From Eurosta solidaginis (taxonomy: Eukaryota; Arthropoda; Insecta; Diptera; Tephritidae), in the NCBI RefSeq assembly GCF_040869045.1, contig NC_090319.1, positions 373,937,601-374,001,600 on the forward strand: DNA of 64,000 bases, read 5' to 3'. The position numbers and the translations under genes were made by a program. A model generated the notes under the pieces. The model saw nothing but the letters and a program-made list of their open reading frames with translations, ran no database searches and was not told where the DNA came from. This document shows positions 11,801 to 23,800 of the stretch, in pieces; the stretch's first letter is position 1, and each line of letters begins with the position of its first letter.

Positions 11801-14800
11801 TGCGAATCAATTTCCTATTTGTCAGGGTGAGGCCCAAACGTCCTCCCTCCTGCAGTAATACAAGCCAGCTAAGCGATCCTAATCTACAATAAAAGCAAAT
11901 TTATGTTCAAAAGCATTAACAAAAAAATATCAATTTGACTTCCTTTGCAGTTTGGTCATTGTAAGGTCGTTTGGTAAGAAGTTCTCAATGGCACCAAAGG
12001 CAAAAGAAGTCTCTAGGCTCGGGTCCGGAGAAAAATGCATCTTAGTGGCTCATTCTTGTATTGTTATGCTTCCTTACAATTATCTTAAGATTGACTAACC
12101 AAGCTGCTTAATTTTAGAAAGCCCACACGCGTATTGAAAGCTTCAAAACTCCAAATATTTCCACTAACCTGAATTAATGCTGCGCTAAAAATACGACAAA
12201 GGGGCGTAAGAGAGTTTCAGTGTGGATATTGAATGCTCCAGAAAAAAGTCCACACTGAGGAAAGTCTTATTTAGAAATGCCGCAGGGTGAGATATTATTT
12301 TTAAAGCTGCCCATTAACTAACTGCTTGGTGGCAATGTTTGCCAAAGTGTAGCTCTCAGATGGATGCATCAGGAGTCGAGTTAACCACCAATGCTGAAAA
12401 CACCGATTTAGTTTTGTTTAATAGGAAATACAAGGTCCCGAGTTGGATTAGACTTAAGCTGATTGGGCAACCCTACAATGCGTGGCACAAAATATATAGG
12501 AATTATACTGGATAGCAAAATGTTGTGGGAACACCATGTGGAAGAGGGCGGAGAAATACTTTTGGGCACTGTGTGCATGCACGAAAGTGCGAGCGTGCAC
12601 GTGGACTCTCTTATTGGGTATACAAAGTAATTGTTAAGCCAATCCTTTACTATGGGTTCATTTTTGTTCGTACAGCCACAAAAAACAGTACTTGTGTAAA
12701 AAAAACTAGAGGGGGTATGCCGATTATCAATGATAAGCAAAACGGTAGCCATGATTAACTCCGACATGGTCATATAGCGCTAGCAACTGCAACGCGTTGA
12801 GGACGTTTAGTCATAGTATTGCGCCATCTAATGTACGTTGAACACAGTACGTGGTCTCGTGCAGAGTTTCGAAAGAAATCTTGGAACCCCAATAGAGGGG
12901 GGGAGGGTGGTGGGAAGTTGGCGAAAGGATGCGGAAATGACAAAACATACGGGAACGAATTGATTCGGGTCCGCTGGATACAGTGTTCATCAAGATATGG
13001 GTGAATCCTACAAACTACCAGAGCACTGTAGTGTTTTTCAGGTGGAAATTGTACCCGTGAGAGAGCAGCAGAAATTCTGCAGGAAGCGCGTGTATGCCGC
13101 AACTGCCCAAGTGTACATCTATACTGGGTTCTGGGGGAATAAGTGATCGAAGAGAACGAAAAAGCCCATGAGTTGGCAAATGAGGTTGCAACACTCGATA
13201 AATATATGATACGCATCCCAATCTATTTGAGAGATATTAAAAGGAGTCTCAAAATCAGGGACTCTTGTTTTGCCTTGGATACCTGATTATAATTACATTA
13301 CCAGTCTTACAGTAGTTGGAAAGCTAATCAACGCCAAATGTAATAGAAATGTAGTAAGCCTCGTATGCAGGACCAAAGCAACGTGGTCATAGTGACCTTG
13401 GCATACTAAGTACGAGTTCTATGATCCACTATGCATACTTCCTCAGCGCAAGAATTATATTCCATGATATTGTGACGAATATTAGTGACACTAAGTGATA
13501 CTCCCATCACTAATCTGATACTAAGTAAATAAAGCCACAACAAATAAAGCGAGCTGCTACACTTGTATGTACGTAAACAAATTAATCATTATTATGTCTA
13601 CACATATGTACGTACACGCAGCGGAGTACCAACGCACAAACACATGCATATATCTTATCTGAAGTGCTCACAAGAGAGGGCAATAATGTGTGCAAGCATT
13701 ACTCACGCGCATATGAGAAGCTAAAAACGTAGTTGTGGCTGGTGATTTTGTAGCTGATAACTAACTAGTAAGTTCTGGAATGGAAAAGCCTAGAAATATG
13801 CAACGAGGAAAACAGACAGTATAAAAGGCGACAACAGTAGAGGCGTGAAAATCAGTTTGGTTTAAGCAAGCCATCAGTAAGCAAAGTATAAGTGTTATTG
13901 TGAAGTACTTTAATAAAGGCCATTTATGCATTATTAAATATTGGAGTTATTTACTCAACAGTTTAGCGATACGAACGTTAGTAGAAGATTTGAAATAAGC
14001 GGAATTGCAGAAAATTCGTTACAATATGAATTCCGCTTAAATAACTGGTCAACTATTTGGATTGCCTCGCCTGCCCACCATAACAAAAATACTGAGGAAA
14101 AAGCCATGATATTTTGCATAAAAAGAATTAAGACTTAAAAAAAAACCACAGTACAATAAAATTTTAGCTTTTATTCCTTTGGTAAACCTGCAATAAAACT
14201 GGAACATTTACAACTTCAGCCGGCTGCCGTGGTGTGGTGATAGCGTGCTCCGCCTACCACACCGAAAGTCCTGGATTCAACTCCCCGGCAAAGCAACACC
14301 AAAATTTACAAAACAGATTTTTTCAATTTTATCACAAGTGCGCGGTGCCACGCCCATTTAAAAAAATTTTTTCAAATTTTTTATCAAGAGTCTCAATATC
14401 AGTCCACACGTAAAATTTCAACATTCTAGGTGTTTTATTGGTAATTCTTTACTTTAGCTCACAACTGCTAAAACTCGTCCAAAAAATATCGGGAGAAGTG
14501 TCAAAAGACGCGTTTTGATCCCAGGACCACGAATCCGAAAGCGGAAATTCAAAATTTTATTTCTGTCAAAATATATTTCCAAGAAACTGAAAAATGACCC
14601 TGGAGCACTCCGAAACCGGGGGTGGGATCCATAGTATTTTTGCGCAGAACACTTTCGGCATTGGCGACCTTCGGCCGCACTTATAAAAAGTTAGCATGGG
14701 TGTGTCCAACACCGGTTTGCAGACCAAATCTATAACCTCGCAAAACACTTTTACACACAGTTTTTCTTGTGGGTACAACAAAATCACCAAAATTACCACA

Positions 14801-17800
14801 TGAAAATTTTAAATTTTATTCGCAAATATCTCCGAAAAGAAATAAAATTTCCAATTTCCGCTGGGTCCAAAGCGCGTCTTTTGACACTCCTCAGTTGTGA
14901 GGTAAAGGAAAGAATTCCCGTATTATTTATTAAATAATCAGCTTTTTTGTGTTTTCCAAAATGTTATATATATAAACAGTGGGCGTGGTTATCATCCAAT
15001 TTCGCTCATTTTCTATACCAATCTATTCTGGGTCCAGATAAGCTCGTGTATCAAATTTGGTAAAGATATCTCAATATTTAGTCAAGTTATCTTCTTACCG
15101 GACAGACGGACGGACGGACAAGGTTCAATCAAATTTTTTTTCGACACTGATGATTTTGATATATGGAAGTCTGTTTCTATCTCGATTCCTTTATACCTGT
15201 ACAACCAACCGTTACCCAATCAAAGTTAATATACTCTGTGGGCAAAACACACAAATCGGACAAATTTATCTGTGTAATGTCAATTTTTAGAAAAATACCA
15301 TGATTACTTTAGTGCCAAAAAAGCTGTTATATAGTGTAGTTCATGATGCTGAGCGATAGCAGCAGACAAAACACACATTTCTTTTCTACCAAATTGGCAA
15401 CACTGCGGTCTACTGATCCCTTTTTATTTTCATTTCTTCGTTGTTCACTTTATCAATATCCCTCCTCTCTTCTTTCCTCCTACCACCCTCACCCCAACCT
15501 TATTTCAATCTGATGTTTCACATTAGTGTGAATATATGACTTACTAAATATATCACTCGAATGATCATTGTCACGTTCAATTTAAATAATTTTTACTTAA
15601 GCAAGTTGCTTAAAACCGAAAAAACTACGTAAAGACAAAAGTTTTACTTTGTTGTTCAGTCAGTTTTACATACAACATACAAACAACATATTTCATCCTC
15701 CAACAATCCATGACTGAAATCAAAACGTAAATACACACAAATACATGTACATACACACATATACGCAATACCTACAGGTCATCAATAATAAATGAAAGCA
15801 GAGACGTGCAGAATTATAAATAAAGAAGAAGTGGCGAATTAAAGTTTTTCAAAAGTTTTCCAGCAAGTCCACGTGTCAGTTGTTGATTGTTTACATTGCA
15901 ACGCCAATAAAAGTTAAGAACTTATAAAAATTCGTTATTTTTTCTTGGCAAAGTTATGAACGAAAATTCATAAAGGACTCTTACAAACAAGCACACAAAT
16001 ACCCAAATCAATATTATTCTACACGTAAAAAATGTTTTTACAATCACACTCGTAAGGATTTGTGGATATGTGGCAAAGTGAAATTCAAGAATTCAAGCGG
16101 AATTTGTAATCCAAAACTGATGAATGTTTTGTATGTTTGTATTTACCAATGTATTAGCTAAAGTGCTTGTTGAAAAACTGCTGAAAAGCTTTAAATATTA
16201 TTGGCAACAATTGTAAATAATTGTCTTCTTTGATGTGTCAGATGTTTATTTTTTCCAATTTTTTGCGGTTGTTGTAGCGCTAACGATATCGAAGGTTGAA
16301 GGGACCGCTATCAGCGATGATGGTCCTCTGTCTGATGTATATCCGGTACATTCCGATAACAAGCACCATTGAACCTTCTAGGGGAAAGCTGGTTTTGCGT
16401 TTAAGTAAATTAAAAATTTGTTAAAAATTATAAGCTTAACCTCAGAAATAAAACTTTTTCACGGTATACAAATATACAAGTTCATAATTAGGGTTGGGTG
16501 ACAACCCTTTGAAAAATATTTTAATTAGAAATCTATTCGCGTTCTAAGGTTCGATGTGATTATATTGAATCGTTTACGAGATGATCGGGCTAGTACCTTA
16601 ACGGTGCGTGTAACCGGAATGTACCGATATCCGATAAAGGACCATCATCATCGATGACGCTCCCTAAAGTCTTCGGGGAATGGCTTTTCGCTACAACAAG
16701 AAAAGGAAAAAAGCTCTGTTGCGATAGCGGTGCCGGAAGCTGTAGCCACAGAAAATCGTTGCGTTTTCGAATAAGACTGACCTCAACCCTTGATAATTCC
16801 TTCAGAAACTCTAGTGATTTATAGATGACCTATGGTGAACTCTATAATTTCAACAGTAGGTTTTTCCGTCCAGCGTTTGCTTAGGTAGCGCTAGCTCCAC
16901 ATTCGTGTTTCCCTACTTCTCTCTTGAGAATATGTCTATTCTGAGGCGACTGTTGTTGGCATACAATAGCCTGACTTATCTGGAATGAAATCAAAGTTAG
17001 TAAGGCTGCTGGAAGGGTTCAGAAGGGTCCATTTCAAGAAGCATGATCAGCGACCGGGCGGCAGCTTCCTTGCCCACAATACCCACTGGATGACGGCTAA
17101 AGGGTGTCACACGCAGGTCAAAGTTAAGACTGCCCTATACAGACTCAAAATTTTAAAATTGAGTTTTTTGACTTTCAATATTTAAAATCGGTAGTGCTAT
17201 AGTTGGTGATATCATATATAAATTTTGGTTAAGAGGTTTCTTGCGTTGATTGGAAGTTCACATTTTAATTTATTTAGCCGCAATATGGCAATCTGAGTTG
17301 GAATCTCTGTACAACACCGCCTAAACCTTTCCAATCGGGACCAAAATTTATGGGGGATTCGAAGTGTTGACATGCGCAATACATAGCTTCCGCAGCTCAA
17401 ATGTCAACCTCACCTTCGCGAGGCGAATCCTGTTACAAATATGTATGTATCATACATATGTCTAAAAGGCTCTGGTAACCCCAAATTCGTCATGGAACTA
17501 GGGGAGGGAGAGCGGTATGGTCTAGAAGATTCAATATGGTCATAATAAATTGTTCCCGAGATGGTCGCGATATTACTTTTATGGTGCTTGTTACCGGAAC
17601 GTACCGGGTCCACATATATCCAGCAGAGGAGCATCAACATCCTTTAGCACTCCCCAAAACCTTCGGAAAGTGTCCGTATCGCTACAACAACAACTAACAA
17701 AATTTATATGTGATACTTTTGACATAGGTTTTACCTTCCGAAGTTGTGAGACTAGCTACCAGTTTAATTATTATTAGCGCATGCCATTCGCATTTATTTC

Positions 17801-20800
17801 CAATTTTGCTATAAAAAACTAAGGTGAACTATAGTAATAACATATTCATGACTCATGTTTCTCTCATCCCAAATTGCCAATGGCTTCATAAAAACAAATG
17901 CCGGAACCTGATATTCATAAATAAACGAGTCTTTATGCTTATGTGTATATTCTTCTTCCTTCCTATTTGCCTTATTCTCATCCACTGAAATCTTACATTA
18001 ATGTGCACTTTTCATAGCAGATTTTTTTCTCAATTTAAATCCATTACAGAGATGCACATAAAAACAAGCGTGTTCTTGCGAAAAAGTAAAATGTGAGAAA
18101 AAAATGCTGCCGGCCGATAATCGGTTGCAATTTTTACTCATATGTGACATTAAGGAGTTACCCTCCGATCGGAGTCAGAATTTATATGTTTAAGATTGCC
18201 CTATTAGACACTATAAAAAAATTTATATTTGATTTTTTGTACACCATCCTAAGACGCGTATGCTTTTCAAGTTCTGTGGACATAAATATGTGTGACCCGG
18301 CCTTTGAAAAGGTGGCTTATGACTCAAAAAAAAACCTACTACTACTAAGAAACTGAAGAAATGCATTGTTTATCTTTAACAGCTGTTTCTCGCAATTTCT
18401 TTTTTGAGTCATAAGCCACCTTTTCATAGGCCGGGTCACATATATGGAAAAGTTACACTTAAAATAGCACAACTCCGAAGCCGAAAAATTTTGACAATCT
18501 TTCGCGGAAAACTGTCTAGTATACATGAAATATCCATACTTTTAAGAAATAAGGAAAACCAAATAGACCACAATTATATCCCACAACTGGACATATGGAC
18601 ATATTTTAATCCTCAGTTATTAGAGTTTTCTCTTTTTATTTAAAACTTTGGACGCAGACAAGCAGGGAGCAATGCCTCTGTCGCCCCCATTTTAATATAC
18701 AATTTGTATCAACCTTTGTGAACAACTTTAGGTCGCACTGTCTTGGTTGAGTTGCCTTTTCGATATGCGTATTGGTTTGATGCCTGTATAATCGCTGTCT
18801 ATTAAATGAAAATATTTTTTCAAATTATCTAACATTGGCTTTTGGTAAGCTAGGCGATTTGGCTTATAATAAAATTTTTAAATTTGAAGAAATGACGGTA
18901 GCACCGCCTCTATGAAGAGTTTGCGGCTTACGGGCAGAAAAAAAGGCGTGACTATGAAGTACTCGTAAAGTTCAATGAATGAAGTAAGGCTTGAAAACTA
19001 ATGTAACAGAAATCATATTACCAGAAGCAAATATTTTCTGCCTAAGTGATGAGAGTTTCGTCGGCTTCTTATCGATAACAACCGATACCGCTATTTTTTT
19101 TGTTTTAATATCCGCTTATTAACAATAGCGAAGTTATCGTCGAGTTATTGGTTTGTTATCGCAGAGTCATCGGCTCGTTATTCGTTTGCTATCGGCTTGT
19201 TATCGACGGTTAAAGCCATAAATTTTATAAGGAATTTTCATAGGCATCTGTTTTTTAAAAAATAACAACTCTATGCCTTTTTGAAACAAATCGAAAACTC
19301 ATCGAAAGCAAAGTAATACATTTTTATGAACACATTGATAAATTTTCGATGACAAATCCATAACACCCCGAATAGAAATTGATAAAAAGTAGATATTTTT
19401 TGATGAAATATCGGTAATGAATCCAGAAATTTTCGATAACATAACGTTAACTCTTTGAAAGCAAATCGATTACACTCCTATAACACGGCGATAGCAAATT
19501 GATTGAAACGAAAAATCGATTGATTGAAAACGATTTACAGATGAGTTGTTGATTTTAAAATGAATTTTCATCGGCATCTGTTTTATAAAAAGATAGCCAA
19601 CCGATAGCTTTTCGATAAAAATTCTATATCTTTCAATAACAAATCGATAGTTTTTTGATTGATAACTCGAGAACTTTTGAATAACATATCGATAAATCTG
19701 AAAACAAATTGGAAACTTTTCGATAATGAATAAATAACTTTTTGACTTATGACAACATTTATAACAAATTTTCGATAAATAATTGATAAATCTTCGAGAA
19801 GTAATCGATATATTTTCTATAACTTAGAGGTAACTCGCTGATAAAAAATCAATAACTCATCGATGACCTTTGTTATCTTCTATACCTCGTTGAGAGCACA
19901 ACAATAAGATACCGATCACTCGTCGACAAGAAATTAATAACATGTCCATAGCCTGTAAAAAACACACCGAAAACCCATCGACAACATACCATTATCAAAC
20001 CGTTTCTATCTTATAAACTTTACTAAGTATATTTTTTCCATATTATGCTAGATTTACGCATCCATTCTGTATTTCCGCGTATCAGTATAACAAGTACATT
20101 CTGTATTCCCCCATTTACCATACCACTTCCAACGACTACGCTTACATTTTGGACTCCCCGTATGATATTTTACAACCAATTCGAAGCATCAATCGTAGTC
20201 CTCCTTTCAATTTATCTTTATCTTATAATTATTTTTTGAATAGCGCTTGCAGTATTCGTAATGCACATTTTCTCTTTAATCATTCATTAATATTTTGCAT
20301 AACTTATAGTTCATATGAACCTACTTAATTGCAGCTGCTGTACTTTTTTTCTTTGAGCAAACTACCTTCCCACATTCAAAAGGTCTTCATTAGGATACAT
20401 TGATAGCAACGAAACCGTAACCTTTCAATATAAGCCGCAACATTAGCCAACAAAATTTAAGCGAACATAGGAAGCATTCGCTGGGTACTATTTTACAGTA
20501 GCCGCAGTACTCACATATAAGTTATAGCGTATTTGTAAAGAACAACACCAAATTGGTATGGCCAACCACGTAACGTTCGCTTTAAACCAACCGATCCGTG
20601 CCCACCCGCCTCCCACCATTATTATGTACACACATTTTCATAAATGTTGCCATAAATTTATGTACGTTAGCAGCTGTTGGTGTTGTTACGCTGTGTATCG
20701 TTGTTGTTGCTGCTCTGTTTGGTCGTCATGTTTGTGCGCTTTTCATGAAAGTTTATTTCAAAAGTTTATGGTTTGTTTGTGCAACTTAACCTCAAGAGTT

Positions 20801-23800
20801 GTTGTTATATGGATACTCTTTAGATAGTTTTAATTTAAAACATCTGCTAAGTGGATGTAAACACTTGATTTTACGAACAGTAGCACATTCTTAGTTACAT
20901 ACGTATGCACATACATACATACGCTAAGTTTATGATTATGCCCACGTGACACAGTTAAAATAACTAAGTGATGCTGTAGAACTTTGCAATATTCCTGTTT
21001 GTGTGTGTGCAGTTAATGGTGCTTACTAGATAAAAGGTGCTTATTTTCGACGTTGTAAGGCACTAAACTGAAATTAGGAGGTGCGTGTATGTAGTCACAC
21101 AAAATGTTACTCATACGCAGTGTTGTGCTTGAATGAGTTTCTACACTTGCGGTAGAAGACGGTTTTATTGATGCGTAAACATCAATGCTAACGGTATCGG
21201 GGAAAATAGAATATAAGCGTAAGGAAGGTGCAAGCGTTGTGTAGGGAATAAAGAATGTAAGCGCAGGCGTAGTCACTCCACTGTAGCTTAACGTGGAAAC
21301 ACGTTAGGTAAGGCTGATATGAGCGAGATAAGATAGCAAATTAAGGCACAGCAATGTGTCTAAGGTATTTACTATTGAGGAGTTAGGGGTTTGTTATCAA
21401 CGGGTTGTGGGCTTGTAAAAATTTCTTTTGGATGAGTTATCGGTTTCTTATAGAGGTCGTATCAATGAGGTGTAGACATCTTATCGATTTTCTATCGCAG
21501 TAGTATACATTTGCTATCAATAGCAAAGGTTATAAGTTGTTTGTTATCGATTTATTATCGAAAAATTATCAATTATTTATCGAAAAGTTATTGACATGTT
21601 ATCGAAAAGTTATAGAAATGTTAGCAAAGAATTGTCGGTGTTATCAATTTCTTATCAAAAATTAGCTATATGTTATCGAAAAATCTTTGATTCATCAATG
21701 GAAAGTTATTGAGCATTTATCGAAAAGTTATAGATATATTATCATGATGTTAAAGAAAAGTCATAGATTTGTTATCGAAAATTTTTGATTTGTTATCGAC
21801 GCCTTGTTGGATTGTTTCGAAACTCAAAACGGCGATAACAAGCCGATAACAACCCTGTAACTCGACGATTAAAATTCCATAATAAAACAAAAACTTGTCG
21901 ATATAATTCGTCACAAATACGAAGCCGACTGAGCTTTTCTCAAAAAGCTCAAAATTATTTGTCTCTGGCAAAGTTGCCTCGGTTGTGATTGAACTCTAAC
22001 TCCTGGGCGAGCTCTAGTTAAATGTAGACCCTTTGTTGTCTAGATGTACACCTGCATGTTTACTCATGCCATTTTTTGGCGTTGTAAGCACTAAACTGTA
22101 ATTTGGAGGTGCCTGTAAAGATGGTATACTAGAACACAAACAAAATGTTACTCATTCGCGGTGTTGTATTGGGACGCGGTGTTGTATTGGGAGATGCATA
22201 AATGAATTTATGATAAAATAAAACAAGAAAGGACGGGACCTTTTATGAATGGGGCTGAACAATAATCTTATCCCGTTCGTAATCTCCAAATAATCGGATG
22301 AATAAGATAGGAAATATATAGTGAACAGATGTACATACCTAAACGATTTTTAAGATAAATATAAAAAAAATGGCAAAAAACCCCCTTATCTGAACGATCG
22401 GTCGTATGGGATATATATTATATATAGCTCCGATTGAAATGATTTTTTCATGAAATCTTCTATGATATATTAGAATAAATATCATCAAGTTTAACGTTTT
22501 TAAATTGGAAATTAATGTAGAAATTGCCAAAAATCTTTCTATCTGAACCACCGGTTGTATGGGATATATACCATATATAGCTCCGATCAAAGTGATTTTT
22601 TTAGAAAATCTTCTACGATATATTGAAATATATATCACCGAGTTTCACGTTTATACTTTCTTAATTGCGGCAGGAATGACCAAAATCGTCTTATCTGAAC
22701 GATCGGTTGTATAGGAGATATTTGTTATAGTGGTCCGATCCTACCGGATCCGACAAATGTCTAATAGAATACAAAAATACATCCTTGTGCCAAATATTAT
22801 TGAGATATCTCAAAATTTGAGGGACTAGTTTGCGTTCGAACAGACAGACGGTCGCACAGACGGACATGGCTATATCGACTCAGTTCGTCGCCCTGATCAA
22901 TTCGGTATACTTAATGGTGATTCTATCTTATATATTTCTCAACATTAGAAACATTGGATCAAAGTTAATATACCATTTCATGTTCCTGAAAGGTATAAAA
23001 AAGGCCGCTTTTATCATTGCAAGCAGAGCTATTCGCGTCCACTTCGGTTCTCTTCCGGTATTATTTCGGGAACATTTTTTGGTCAATAGTAATGTACTTT
23101 CTCATCATATCGAAATAATGTCGGGAACATTTGAAGGGTTAGTTTTGTACTATTTTCGTTTTGAGTTTATTTTCAAGTGACTGATTGGGGATATTTTTTT
23201 CAATATTCCGGCTACTTTCGGACAACTTCGGTACTATTTCAAGATTCTTTTAAACTCATTTCTAGTTTAATTTTGAACGATTTTTGAATAATTTTTGTTC
23301 GCTTCTATTATCGCTAACATTAACAGGGGGCGGCAGAATAGCCAGGTCATACAAAATCCATCGGATTTGCCAAGTGGACGGACATATCATAAGTGCTGGT
23401 GCATAATTGGGGGGTTTCCGTTTGGTCGTCAACCAAATTTGGTAATACTGAGAACACATTCAGTCCAAGTGAGATCTTTATTGACCGGCCAGTTCAGCCT
23501 AACCTAATCTTCTATTTTCATGTCGGGACTGTTTCCAGGATGATATTAGGGCTATCGATGCACGACATATAACAAAAATTTTAAATTTTATATTTTTATG
23601 CGTACGGTGGCCGAATATATACACTTACGGAAAAAAGTAGTGGCACAAAGACTGTTTGCTGTTTTCACCTAGTTTGGCATCAGCAAAATAACTTTCGGTA
23701 TTTTTTCATTAAAACATGCATAAACACGTTATGAAAGCAATATAAACTTTGTTCATGAATTTACGCAAAATTCGCTAAAACTCGACTTCGAAGCACGAAT

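Noticed and set aside
20558..20827. 89-codon Cys-rich plus-strand frame
   Set aside because: It sits in Pde6 intron 1, has no signal peptide or known cysteine pattern, and an overlapping frame is similarly open.
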